32,011 nt of DNA from Clostridia bacterium (GCA_030537495.1 JAUNMH010000015.1:1-32011), one strand, 5' to 3'; numbered from the stretch's first letter, positions 1 to 7,233 are shown. Notes: generated from the sequence alone by a model not told the origin. Program-made: numbers and translations.

Positions 1-51
1 AATTCCACGATTTAAATTTTCATCATCTTCAACCACGAGTATACCTGGCAT
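1..51 (-). CDS. Response regulator, N-terminal fragment (truncated by window edge)
   Basis: Only the first 17 codons are inside the window; the gene continues past the left edge. The translation, MPGILVVEDDENLNRGI, has the typical start of a CheY-like receiver domain: a hydrophobic first beta strand (ILVV) followed by the acidic pair of the phosphoryl pocket (EDD). A purine-rich ribosome binding site (AGAGAGG) lies about 8-14 bases upstream of the ATG, and a strong promoter lies further upstream (169-197). The output domain and any partner kinase are outside the window, so the regulated process is unknown. An ATG at 58 is in a different frame and gives no receiver-like sequence. Confidence 0.75.
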   Translation of the reverse strand, partial: MPGILVVEDDENLNRGI

Positions 52-168
52 AGCACATGCACCTCTCTTTATTAACTGTATATATTTAATATCTGAGTAG
101 ATATTGTTTTATAACATCACCTCAACGTATTCAAATATTTCACCGCCATTTCATACAATAGCGTAGCT

Positions 169-197
169 ATTATATCATTTATCTACACTATTGTAAA
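169..197 (-). promoter_or_regulatory. Sigma-A promoter of the response regulator gene
   Basis: On the minus strand TTTACA (-35, 192-197) and TATAAT (-10, 169-174) are separated by exactly 17 bases, and a TG one base upstream of the -10 makes it an extended -10. The start point would be near 162, giving a leader of about 110 bases before the response regulator ATG at 51. A dyad (AATAGC-N3-GCTATT, 157-171) overlaps the -10 and the start point and could be an operator. Confidence 0.65.
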
Positions 198-244
198 TTT
201 TTGTTTTCCCATAACATCTTACTCCAACATACACTATTGCTATC

Positions 245-310
245 TGCCCAAATCTCCGTGGCGGAGTAGATGGGCGATGCTTGCTTGAGCAATACTAGCA
301 GGTATTGCTC
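245..310. other. Two consecutive stem-loops in an otherwise empty intergenic stretch
   Basis: The 356 bases between the response regulator start and the secreted protein hold no gene. Besides the promoter at 169-197 and the terminator at 321-353 there are two inverted repeats. The first is CTCCG/CGGAG within a wider GCCC/GGGC pair. The second is a 9-bp perfect stem, GAGCAATAC / GTATTGCTC, with a 6-base loop at about 284-310. Neither is followed by a clear T-run, so neither is an obvious terminator. They may belong to the 3' region of the secreted-protein transcript or to an intergenic repeat. Confidence 0.4.
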
Positions 311-320
311 CCCTTCTGAA

Positions 321-353
321 TGTAAAAGTAACCCTGAGCAGTTGAGCCCAGGG
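321..353 (-). terminator. Rho-independent terminator of the secreted-protein gene
   Basis: On the minus strand an 8-bp stem (CCCTGGGC / GCTCAGGG, one G-T pair, 6-base loop; 332-353) is followed by TTACTTTTACA. It lies about 55 bases downstream of the stop codon at 408. Confidence 0.7.
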
Positions 354-407
354 CATGTAGTTTAATTATTCGATTTGGCTTTTGTAATTGTTATCAGTGT
401 ATTCCTA

Positions 408-1547
408 TCAAATCTTTGCCTTCTTAGCCTTTGAGTCATAGCTGTAAGCCTTATACTTAGTATTGTTGTAGGTCTTAACCTTGAAGCTTGCTGTTCTGCC
501 CTTTAAACTTATAGGTGCATCCCAATTAAAGTTTGCAGTGTAAGTGTTCTTTGTTCCCTTAATCGTCTTATATGAGGAAATCCCCTGAGTAGTTGTTGTC
601 AACTGAATGCCCTTAGCGCCTTTTGGCTTCTTGCTAAGTGTTACGGTAACTGTGAACTTGGTCTTATATTTATATCTCCACTCGCTGTAATTGAAATACT
701 TTGTTACCTTTACATTTGAAATCTTTACAGATTTGATTACTGGTTTCACTGCAGGTCCCATTTCTACGTTTTTGAATACAGCCGGATTTCCTTCAAGAAT
801 TATACCATTAGGTTCTTCAAGTGCAGGATTATCTACTTTCAGCTTTCCATAGAACTTAAAAGTGTATTTCTTTCCAGGCTTCATGCCTTTAGCCTTAATG
901 CACTTGCCATCGTTCCAGCCATTGGTAATGGTTGCGAAATTTTTATCTATCCCAACTACTTCCAAACGAGAAGTTCTTCCGCTATCCGCAGCACTTACAT
1001 TTATTGAGTTGATGTTAAATTTGTCAGGATATGTAGTAATTTTCATCTCAACCGGACGGGATGCAAAATCACTTACAAATGCAACTTCTATCATTTCGTC
1101 TTTATCTGGAGTTTCTACAAAAACTTTTAGCTTAAAGGTTCCTGTGTACAATCCGCCTCTTGGACTTGTTAATCCAATCATTCCGTACGAAACGTTTCCT
1201 ACGGTCGCCCACTTCTGTTCAATTTCTCCTGGATATCTATCTCTTAGGTGAGAGTAATCTACAAAAGCTTTACCACTATCAATGGTTTCATTAGTAACGC
1301 TAAATTTCTTGTAGCTTACGCCATCTGGTAACTCTATTCGGCAATAAACGCTATCGTCAACAGCCTTCTTTTTGAAAACATCTGTTGTAAAGGATATTTT
1401 CACACCATTGTCGTATGTCTTGGAATACTTATAATCTGCATCATTTTTGTTAATTGTTGCTGCACTTGCAACCACTGCAGTTGCAGCGATCATAGCAGTT
1501 GTCACTGCCAGAATTAACAGCAGTCTCGATACTCTACGCTTTTTCAT
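408..1547 (-). CDS. Secreted protein of unknown function with signal peptide
   Basis: The product is about 379 residues. The start at 1547 is chosen because it has an AGGAGGA ribosome binding site 7 bases upstream and begins a textbook signal peptide: a KKRR-rich n-region, a hydrophobic core (LLLILAVTTAMIAATAVV) and an ASA-A cleavage site near residue 30. A longer reading from a GTG at 1640 would put charged residues before the signal peptide and has no usable spacing to a ribosome binding site. The mature part is rich in Thr, Lys and aromatic residues with alternating hydrophobicity, suggesting beta-sandwich modules. The last 110 residues are strongly basic and could bind wall polymers. I see no LPXTG motif, choline-binding repeats or catalytic motif. 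The gene is monocistronic, with its own promoter candidate and terminator. It is an extracellular or wall-associated protein; the function is not recognised. Confidence 0.8.
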   Translation of the reverse strand: MKKRRVSRLLLILAVTTAMIAATAVVASAATINKNDADYKYSKTYDNGVKISFTTDVFKKKAVDDSVYCRIELPDGVSYKKFSVTNETIDSGKAFVDYSHLRDRYPGEIEQKWATVGNVSYGMIGLTSPRGGLYTGTFKLKVFVETPDKDEMIEVAFVSDFASRPVEMKITTYPDKFNINSINVSAADSGRTSRLEVVGIDKNFATITNGWNDGKCIKAKGMKPGKKYTFKFYGKLKVDNPALEEPNGIILEGNPAVFKNVEMGPAVKPVIKSVKISNVKVTKYFNYSEWRYKYKTKFTVTVTLSKKPKGAKGIQLTTTTQGISSYKTIKGTKNTYTANFNWDAPISLKGRTASFKVKTYNNTKYKAYSYDSKAKKAKI

Positions 1548-1685
1548 TTTCTTGTCCTCCTCTTTTTTAAAGAACATTAACATTAACTTCTGAGTTCGAA
1601 ATATGAAAAGTTTTGATGTATTAAGGTGCTGTATTTTCACCTCCTCGTCACCTAATTTACTTTAACGCTCTATATTACTATAAGC

Positions 1686-1714
1686 ATTGTACACTAGTTC
1701 ACCCCACCCCGCAA
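1686..1714 (-). promoter_or_regulatory. Candidate promoter of the secreted-protein gene
   Basis: TTGCGG (1709-1714) and TACAAT (1686-1691) are 17 bases apart on the minus strand, in the gap between the HNH gene and the secreted-protein gene. The -10 matches consensus at 5 of 6 positions; the -35 is poor. A TATAGT about 9 bases downstream (1677-1682) is an alternative -10 without a matching -35. Confidence 0.4.
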
Positions 1715-1731
1715 GACTTTTCGTATAAATT

Positions 1732-1759
1732 TTTACACCCTGTAATTTGCATTTATAAA
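1732..1759 (+). promoter_or_regulatory. Candidate plus-strand promoter upstream of a mini-ORF
   Basis: TTTACA (1732-1737) and TATAAA (1754-1759) are 16 bases apart on the plus strand, each one mismatch from consensus. Transcription would run toward the hairpin at 1797-1830 and the 21-codon ORF at 1837, and then antisense into the 3' end of the HNH gene. Confidence 0.4.
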
Positions 1760-1836
1760 TCATAAGCCTTACGAGGATACTCTCATTTTTGCGTCCTCCC
1801 TCTGGTTTACCACTTACCAACAAGGAGGGACTCATT

Positions 1837-1902
1837 ATGTCACGTAAATGTCCTTATACAAAATTCCAGATTTCATACCCCTGCCTTTTAGCCGAATCAT
1901 AG
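1837..1902 (+). CDS. Possible 21-residue mini-ORF with a strong but hairpin-sequestered ribosome binding site
   Basis: An ATG at 1837 is preceded by AAGGAGGGA with near-ideal spacing and opens a 21-codon frame starting MSRKCPYT. Its last 49 bases are antisense to the end of the HNH gene. A plus-strand promoter candidate lies 80-100 bases upstream. TCCCTCT (1797-1803) can pair with the GGAGGGA of the ribosome binding site (1824-1830), so translation may be controlled by RNA folding. It could be a real small peptide, an antisense RNA leader, or the intact start of a gene whose body was replaced when the HNH cassette arrived. The ribosome binding site is what makes it worth listing; the peptide itself resembles nothing I know. 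Confidence 0.3.
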   Translation: MSRKCPYTKFQISYPCLLAES

Positions 1903-3032
1903 ACAGGTCTCATATTTTTCTCCAATATATTACAAAATTCTTCCATTGTGTTTCCGGGACGATATAGTTCTTGGCCCGCCCATATGGAATGAAGGTTGTC
2001 TTTGTAGCAATCCTCGAAACGCTTGTGCAGTTCGTTTTGATTGTGAATCAAATTGTACATTCCGTACTGGTTCTCCGCAAAGGTTTTAAAGAATGGATCC
2101 CACTTTGGTAGCTTATTGCTTTTGGATGAGTTCAAAGAAGAGTCCATTGGCATCAAATTCCAAAGCTCATCATTCATGACAAAGGACCACGGTATAAAAT
2201 GATCCACATCGTATTTTTTTCGTTGGATTGGCTGGCCGGTGAATACATCTCTCACTTCTCTTACATTCAGGACGCCTTCCCAAAGGTCTCTAACTTTGTT
2301 AAGCTTTCGTATTTTTTCGTCCATCGGTGCTAGCTTATGAACAAGGCCAGGCACCTCCGGGTTATTGTTTTGCAGCCACTTGACCTTCTCGTACTGAATC
2401 CAACCATGAATAGCAACTGTGTTATCCTGAATCATTTTCATCCAATCAGAATCAAAATGGACCTCTTTTTTCAATTTGCTGCTATCGCCAAAGGTGTATG
2501 GTAAACGGACAATGCTAGAGTCAATTCTTTTAACATATTCGGTCAGTCGCTTTATGCTGCTCCATGGCACAGCTTCGCTACTTTGAGAAAAGAAGCCTGC
2601 CAAAGCACGCCCTGGAACATTCTTGGTTAGCTGCTCCTTAGCTTCCTTAAGTTCACCATCGTATTCTTTGATTGCATTTTTAATTTCAACTTTAGATGCA
2701 TTCGCCGCCAAGTCACTTAGCTCTGTGAGCGTATCGATTGCTCTTTCCAAGCCATCCTTAACATTCCCATCCATCGGCATACCACTAAGGTGAATGTGAA
2801 ATTCCCTTACGGAGTACCAAGCATTGCTAATCATTTCATCAATAATATCATTAAAAGTTGTGACCGCTGTCCCCTCAGAAATAATGTTGACAATAGCCTC
2901 CAACCAGTAAAATTTATAACAGTAAGACGGGTTGTTCATCATCTGCGAGAAACCCTCAATGTATAAGGTACTGTGATATTCACCGCCAATTTTCAGCGAA
3001 TACTCCATTTGTGAATTATCCAAACCAGTCAT
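1854..3032 (-). CDS. HNH endonuclease domain protein
   Basis: This is a 392-residue protein. The C-terminal third holds an HNH/His-Me finger signature: TGQPI (265-269), DVDHFIPWSF (275-284, with the D277-H278 pair), the central Asn in LWNLMP (292), and NSSKSNKLP (301-309, third-motif Asn and Lys). The N-terminal 250 residues are mainly alpha-helical and contain SYCYKFYWLEAIV (36-48), a motif type I associate with stand-alone HNH proteins of defence islands; this association is from memory. There are no zinc-binding Cys pairs. It is the last gene of a three-gene unit: only 2 bases separate its ATG from the stop codon of the EF-hand miniprotein, and its own ribosome binding site is weak, which points to translational coupling. 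A nuclease is well supported; the substrate (invading DNA, self DNA, or a toxin role) is inference. Confidence 0.85.
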   Translation of the reverse strand: MTGLDNSQMEYSLKIGGEYHSTLYIEGFSQMMNNPSYCYKFYWLEAIVNIISEGTAVTTFNDIIDEMISNAWYSVREFHIHLSGMPMDGNVKDGLERAIDTLTELSDLAANASKVEIKNAIKEYDGELKEAKEQLTKNVPGRALAGFFSQSSEAVPWSSIKRLTEYVKRIDSSIVRLPYTFGDSSKLKKEVHFDSDWMKMIQDNTVAIHGWIQYEKVKWLQNNNPEVPGLVHKLAPMDEKIRKLNKVRDLWEGVLNVREVRDVFTGQPIQRKKYDVDHFIPWSFVMNDELWNLMPMDSSLNSSKSNKLPKWDPFFKTFAENQYGMYNLIHNQNELHKRFEDCYKDNLHSIWAGQELYRPGNTMEEFCNILEKNMRPVYDSAKRQGYEIWNFV

Positions 3033-3034
3033 TT

Positions 3035-3259
3035 CTAATCACCAAACAACATCGACAACACCCATAACCCAATAAGGATGTACCAAATTTTACCTAATCC
3101 TGAAGATTTGCCACATGATCCTCCTGAACTATAGCCGCAAAAATCACTGTCCGAATCATCATCGCCAGTACAATCCTTATATATCTGATACTCTATGAAG
3201 TCATCAAACATATCATTTTTTCCGTCACCATTCCAGTCATACAATGATATAACAGTCAC
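3035..3259 (-). CDS. EF-hand-like calcium-binding miniprotein with C-terminal membrane helix
   Basis: The product is 74 residues from a GTG start, with GGAG about 10 bases upstream and AAGG closer. Residues 8-19 (DWNGDGKNDMFD) match the calcium-loop pattern DxNxDGxxDxxD exactly, as in dockerins and single EF-hands. A short Asp/Ser/Gly/Cys-rich linker with three or four cysteines follows, then one hydrophobic helix (WYILIGLWVLSMLFG) at the end. There is no signal peptide. It is probably a tail-anchored or single-pass membrane protein whose calcium loop sits on one face. It lies between an EcsC-like gene (7-base gap) and an HNH nuclease gene (2-base gap), so the three are almost certainly co-translated. 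Small clostridial proteins with such a loop exist, but I know of no assigned function. Confidence 0.75.
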   Translation of the reverse strand: MTVISLYDWNGDGKNDMFDDFIEYQIYKDCTGDDDSDSDFCGYSSGGSCGKSSGLGKIWYILIGLWVLSMLFGD

Positions 3260-3266
3260 CTACCTT

Positions 3267-3959
3267 CTACTCCTCGACACTTTCAAAGTCGTATATCTCT
3301 ATAATTTCATTATCATCATTCTCAGACGTATCTTCAAAATCGCCTTCCATAAACCATTTATAAGCACAATTTGCGATAGCCTTGGTTTCTGCAAAGTCAA
3401 AACCTCCACCGATAACCGCTCCTACGCCTGGTACCATCTTTCCAAGATTAATGATTCCTGTAGATCCAAATTTAGTTATAAGTCTAAACCCAACTTTCTG
3501 ATTAATTTGTTTTAATACTTCACCAGGTATCTTTTTTATAAGATTGTTTGAAAATTTTACACCTGCCTGTTTGACCATTGCATTCACTGAAACTCCAGCA
3601 AGACATGCATACACAAGGGTTTGTGTCTGATCACTTTTCAGGTCATATCCTGCCATATATGCAGCGCAAGCTACCATTCTCATTTGAACGTAAAGCACAC
3701 TTCCAATATTTGCAGGGATTGCAACCGGCAATGTTATGATTCCACCAAAACCGGTCAAAACCCCCGATGTTGTACACTTCGTGATTTGATTCTTCAGCAT
3801 AGCTTTACAAGCTTTTTCCGCGGTACTATATTTTGACAAATACTCGCTTGCCATTTCCTCTACTCCAGTGCTAACCTTTGGTATTCCGTTTAGGCACTTT
3901 TCATAGCAGGAATCCAGCAAACTAGTAATATCTTCTTGTGTTAATTTGTTCTTTTCCAT
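3267..3959 (-). CDS. EcsC-family protein
   Basis: The product is about 230 residues. The start at 3959 has AGGAAGG 5 bases upstream; a TTG at 4013 would add 18 residues but lacks a ribosome binding site. Residues 69-107 (TGFGGIITLPVAIPAN followed by IGSVLYVQMRM and CAAYMAGYDL) are the Gly/Pro-rich hydrophobic core typical of the EcsC family (PF12787). A second Gly-rich hydrophobic hairpin (PGVGAVIGGGFDF) is near residues 190-205, and the C-terminus is acidic. EcsC itself was named from the B. subtilis ecs operon and has no defined biochemistry; family members look membrane-associated. It is the first gene of the unit with the EF-hand miniprotein and the HNH gene, so its likely role is as the membrane-bound partner of that set (inference). 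Confidence 0.8.
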   Translation of the reverse strand: MEKNKLTQEDITSLLDSCYEKCLNGIPKVSTGVEEMASEYLSKYSTAEKACKAMLKNQITKCTTSGVLTGFGGIITLPVAIPANIGSVLYVQMRMVACAAYMAGYDLKSDQTQTLVYACLAGVSVNAMVKQAGVKFSNNLIKKIPGEVLKQINQKVGFRLITKFGSTGIINLGKMVPGVGAVIGGGFDFAETKAIANCAYKWFMEGDFEDTSENDDNEIIEIYDFESVEE

Positions 3960-4080
3960 TTTACCTTCCTCTAAAGTTGCATATTCAGCTGTTTCTGTAA
4001 TGTCTAATAACAATTCATCTTTTGTCTAATAATTGAACAATCTACGTCAATCAAATCATACTCCCATTTCTCACATTTTT

Positions 4081-4108
4081 AAAACTCTCAATCCTGTTGA
4101 GAGTTTTT
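4081..4108. terminator. Bidirectional terminator-like hairpin
   Basis: ACTCTCAA (4084-4091) and TTGAGAGT (4097-4104) form an 8-bp stem with a 5-base loop, with T-runs on both sides (strand-dependent). On the minus strand it ends the decayed nuclease gene, whose stop codon lies inside the stem. Confidence 0.6.
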
Positions 4109-4884
4109 CACCTCTTTCTCCGCAATATCATATAACTCAGCCAGTTTTCTCTGCAGAATACTCTTATCAATCAACTTAGTTTTATATTCAGCAATCATTG
4201 TCTGCGATAAACTTCTGCTCAAAGAGTACTCAACGACATCCGTATCAGTATTTTTACAAAGAATCATTCCTACACTCGGATTTTCATGAGGTTTTTTAAT
4301 CTCTCTATCCAATGCTTCTAAATAAAAGTCCATTTTCCCCATATATTCCAGTTTGAAATCATCAATTTTTAAATCGATTGCAACTAAACACTGTAACTCT
4401 CTGTGATAAAAAAGAAGAATCTACATAGTAATCATTGTTTCCCACTTGGACATAGTATTCTTCATCAATGAAAATAAAATCTCTTCCAAATTCAAAAAGA
4501 AATTTTTTCATATTTTACAAAATTGCTTTCTTTAAGTCATACTCTTTATATGGTTCAGGTAAATCAAGAAACTCTAGCATATACATATCCCTAAGAACAC
4601 CTGTCATATCTTTACTTTCGATTGCAGATGTGGCTTTTCCATTAGATAAAAGCAACCTCTCATAATATCCACTATCAATCTGTCTCGCCAATTCTTTTGC
4701 CTTATATTTTTCCTTTGACGCAAGTTTTAGATAAAATTCCTTTTCTTCATAGCTTTTTGTTTTAGAGATAATATGCAGATTATTAGACCATGTATTTTCT
4801 CTCAACAGCTTTGAGAGTTCTGGTTTATCCTTGTACGTTTCATAAAACTGTTTCATTCTTCAAATATTTTGTGATGAAGAATCC
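4088..4884 (-). pseudogene. Decayed YhcG/DUF1016-type PD-(D/E)XK nuclease, missing its N-terminus
   Basis: Three reading-frame pieces join into one YhcG-like protein: SSQNI-stop-RMKQFYETYKD onwards (4884-4515), then MKKFLFEFGRDF through VQVGNNDYYVD (4511-4410), then FYHRELQCLVAIDLK through the C-terminus (4410-4088). The lesions are a TGG-to-TGA-like nonsense codon at 4860-4862, an AAA-to-TAA nonsense codon at 4515-4517 in the same frame, and a one-base insertion near 4410-4414 where the DLLFYH motif should read. The conserved nuclease core (ID-L-K, then NPSVGMILCK and VVEYSLSRSLS) is recognisable. The N-terminal part is absent and replaced by a RhuM fragment. With several independent lesions this is a pseudogene, not a programmed frameshift. 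Confidence 0.8.
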
Positions 4885-5037
4885 AACTGCAACAATCATT
4901 CGAAGATTATAATGCTTCGTATCACGAGTCACCTGATGTGAACCTTCGGTTTGAACTATTCGGAAATTCCGAATAGTTGCAGACTCTTCTAATTCACTAT
5001 CTGCGTAGATCTTTTTAATATGTTCATCTACTTACAT
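4879..5037 (-). pseudogene. RhuM-family fragment fused to the YhcG remnant
   Basis: An open stretch translating as VDEHIKKIYADSELEESATI followed by RNFRIV and KHYNLRMIVAVGF matches the middle of the RhuM (virulence RhuM/DUF-type) family as I remember it (SEHIRNIFKEGEL, VVRNF, YYNLDVIISVGYRV). The first codon after an ATG with a good GGGAGG ribosome binding site (5035-5037) is a TAA stop, so even the start is broken. Similarity stops at VGF (4879-4884), exactly where the YhcG-like sequence begins, so the two families were joined by a deletion or recombination at a GGATTC. Reading through in the RhuM frame ends at 4840. Confidence 0.65.
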
Positions 5038-5078
5038 TTTACCAAACCTCCCTTAAAAAGCAACTACATCTAGCCACT

Positions 5079-5168
5079 TTACCTCACATCTCTCCACAAC
5101 GCATCAATAAATGCCCCTTTCGACAATTTCCCATAATCTTCCTTGCACTGGAAAGATTTTTTAATCAT
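5079..5168 (-). other. Small orphan reading frame in the decayed region
   Basis: A 29-codon frame starting MIKKSFQCKEDYGKL lacks a ribosome binding site and ends at 5079. It looks like the tail of a larger gene (it is open for four codons before the ATG) but I do not recognise it. It sits between the RhuM fragment and the divergent GIY-YIG gene, so it is probably another gene remnant. Confidence 0.25.
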
Positions 5169-5275
5169 TGCGTGCTCATCTCATCAATTTCAGAAGACTG
5201 CGCATTTTGCTGTTTCCTCAGCCCCCAATATATGGTAAACTGGGTCTAGATATACTATCTGAGGGAGGATTATTT

Positions 5276-6133
5276 ATGGCTATTTTATATTTTACTGATG
5301 TTTTACGTAAGGTAGGACTGGATCCAAAAGACGTAAAACTTATTCGACATGCATTGTCTGATGATACTTTTAGAGAATGCTACCTTGCGGGTAAAACACA
5401 AGAATATACACAGCATCAAGTAACAAACTTCAGTAAAGACTATCGCTATTGGATTGTTTTTATCAGTGACGGAGGTACTTATGCAAGGCTTCATTCCTGC
5501 TATAAAGTGAACGGTTCTGTCCCTGATACCCCAGATATGGCTTCTGCTGATTTGCCTCAGTGTAAAAAAGATGAATTTAAAGGTGAGGACGCGTTCTTCG
5601 ACCTTACACCTCTAGATTTGCTTGAAGAATATGAAGGAAAGCTTGTTATAGACTGGGGCGGGGCTACAAGAATGTGGCATCAAAAGGCAACTACCGAGAA
5701 ACCTATTGTTGCTATTGAGCCAAAAACGCAGGTGCCTTTCCCAGGTTTTGAAAATCTAATATTGTCCTACAAGGAACTAGAAGAGGTCATTGGAAACACT
5801 ACTGACTACGATTTGTGGCATGCTGCTATGTCCTCTGTAAATGCAGTTTACCTTATTGTCGATGTCGAAACTGGAGAAAGATATGTCGGCTCAACCTATA
5901 ATTCTCATGGATTATTAGGTCGTTGGTCTGACTACGTTTCTACTAAAGGCACTGGTGGCAACAAAGGCATAATTGAGCATTTAAGAATTTCGAAGAACCG
6001 TCGAGAAAACCTTCAGTTTTCCGTGTTGCAAGTTCTTTCGAAATCACTTACAAATAATCAGATTGTCGAGTGTGAGACGCTTTGGAAAAGAAAGCTACAG
6101 ACATACGCTCCGCACGGACTTAATCAAAACTAA
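5276..6133 (+). CDS. GIY-YIG nuclease family protein with uncharacterised N-terminal domain
   Basis: The start at 5276 (285 residues) has GAGGGAGGA 6 bases upstream; a longer frame from 5168 has none. Residues about 188-285 form a GIY-YIG domain: VYLIVD (191-196) and RYVGS (202-206) stand for the GIY and YIG strands, GLLGRWSDY gives the catalytic Arg (216), and ECETLWKRKL the metal-binding Glu (267). Residues 1-185 form a separate alpha/beta region with KDYRYWIVFISDG, which I cannot assign. It is one of two genes on the plus strand, divergent from the decayed genes on its left. GIY-YIG domains act in DNA cleavage (restriction, repair, mobile elements); the N-terminal part would set specificity (inference). 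Confidence 0.8.
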   Translation: MAILYFTDVLRKVGLDPKDVKLIRHALSDDTFRECYLAGKTQEYTQHQVTNFSKDYRYWIVFISDGGTYARLHSCYKVNGSVPDTPDMASADLPQCKKDEFKGEDAFFDLTPLDLLEEYEGKLVIDWGGATRMWHQKATTEKPIVAIEPKTQVPFPGFENLILSYKELEEVIGNTTDYDLWHAAMSSVNAVYLIVDVETGERYVGSTYNSHGLLGRWSDYVSTKGTGGNKGIIEHLRISKNRRENLQFSVLQVLSKSLTNNQIVECETLWKRKLQTYAPHGLNQN

Positions 6134-6203
6134 CTGTGCGGGATCAGATTCATGCAGATTTCTAAATTAAGAAGAATTTTGATGTTTCTGCAGGCTAGTT
6201 TTC

Positions 6204-6222
6204 TTGCTCTACAAGAGAGCAA
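6204..6222. other. Short hairpin downstream of the GIY-YIG gene
   Basis: TTGCTCT and AGAGCAA form a perfect 7-bp stem with a 5-base loop. On the plus strand it is followed by AAAATT rather than a T-run, so it is at best a weak terminator. Nothing else is visible in the 160-base gap before the next gene. Confidence 0.35.
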
Positions 6223-6293
6223 AAATTAGAATCTAAACTAATAGCCATTATCCGTTTGAATTAGTAATACGTTGTTATCAATGGAGGAAGCTG

Positions 6294-6602
6294 ATGGATG
6301 TAATATTGTCAAACAAATTCAATGAAGAAATAAGTAATAAAATGTCACGCGCAAAAAAAGAGTGTAATTATAACCCTACTCGTTTTAATCAAATGCTTCA
6401 AAAGTACGGCGCTGTTGAAACGGCAAAGAGACTAATTGCAAGCGCGCTCAAAACGGGAAATACGTCAGATGGGTTTACTACGCTATTCCTTTGCGAAAGA
6501 CTGGATTTAACAATGGAAGACTCGGTCTGCAATCCAGAATATCAATCGCTATTTACTCCCGAGGAAATAGCCTACTGTAAAGAAATTCTTGGCAGAAAAT
6601 AA
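6294..6602 (+). CDS. Small conserved hypothetical protein (102 aa)
   Basis: The ATG has GGAGG 6 bases upstream. The protein is mostly helical. It contains NPTRFNQMLQKYGAVETAKR and SDGFTTLFLCERLDLTMED, a pattern I recall from small hypothetical proteins often seen next to accessory or defence genes in many bacteria. There is no signal peptide, membrane helix or catalytic motif. It follows the GIY-YIG gene by 160 bases on the same strand with a hairpin between, so co-transcription is possible but not certain. No function is proposed. Confidence 0.7.
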   Translation: MDVILSNKFNEEISNKMSRAKKECNYNPTRFNQMLQKYGAVETAKRLIASALKTGNTSDGFTTLFLCERLDLTMEDSVCNPEYQSLFTPEEIAYCKEILGRK

Positions 6603-6692
6603 TTTAAAAAGCTGCAGATTATCCATTTGGGCGGTATGCAGGAGTCTTCTCGTGGTGTAATAGCGATAACCTTGAGTTGATGGTTTTTTAGT

Positions 6693-7166
6693 TTATTTAG
6701 GAGCTTTTCGCTTTCCGGTAATTGTTGCCACCTCCAGGGCGTAGACCAGGGTTCTGGGGATGGCTGCAGTGTTGAAGTATGTGTCTTTGCCGGTATGGTA
6801 GTGGCTCATAATTTTCTTTAGTGCGTCCATTTTTTCGTCCTCTTCAAGGATTCTGATTTGACCGGTGCCGATGACGCTTTCGTATGCCATTGTGCAATAG
6901 CCCTTTTCTTCCATGTACTGGAGCTGATGTTTGCAATCCATTTCGAAGGATGCTCGATTGTCTTTGCGGATGAGATCTACTTTATGACCTTCTAGGGCGC
7001 TGTGGAAATACAGGATTAGTTTTTCGTTTACGATATCCATTCCGAAATTCAGGGGAAGGATGTAGGGGTAGTCTTCATCGTTTAGGGCTAACCTGCACAC
7101 GTCGCAGTGCTTTATTACTTCGATGATTTCGGTGAAATCTGTTATCTCTCTTTGTTTCTGTCTCAT
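6693..7166 (-). CDS. Pyridoxamine 5'-phosphate oxidase-like flavoprotein (Nim-type)
   Basis: This is a 157-residue protein with the split-barrel fold signature of the PNPOx-like/NimA group: CRLALNDEDYPYILPLNFGMD near the N-terminus (substrate/flavin pocket), LYFHSALEGHKVDLI (the FHSA..G.K motif that binds the FMN phosphate region), then ASFEMD and SVIGTGQIRIL. The length is normal for this family. It has its own ribosome binding site (AAGGAAAAATT-ATG). Members reduce small substrates using FMN, and some are linked to nitroimidazole resistance; the native substrate is usually unknown. It lies downstream of the peptidase E-like gene on the same strand with a 67-base gap. Confidence 0.85.
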   Translation of the reverse strand: MRQKQREITDFTEIIEVIKHCDVCRLALNDEDYPYILPLNFGMDIVNEKLILYFHSALEGHKVDLIRKDNRASFEMDCKHQLQYMEEKGYCTMAYESVIGTGQIRILEEDEKMDALKKIMSHYHTGKDTYFNTAAIPRTLVYALEVATITGKRKAPK

Positions 7167-7233
7167 AATTTTTCCTTTTTGATATCTGTATATTAGTATA
7201 CATTGGAGTTTGCGGCAAAGGGGGTTTTGATAG

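Noticed and set aside
1548..1640. Upstream extension of the secreted protein from a GTG at 1640
   Set aside because: The AGGAGG overlaps the GTG itself, and the extension would bury the signal peptide behind 31 charged residues.
4410..4517. Programmed frameshift or stop readthrough in the YhcG-like gene
   Set aside because: Three separate lesions plus a missing N-terminus point to decay; no slippery site with a downstream structure is evident.
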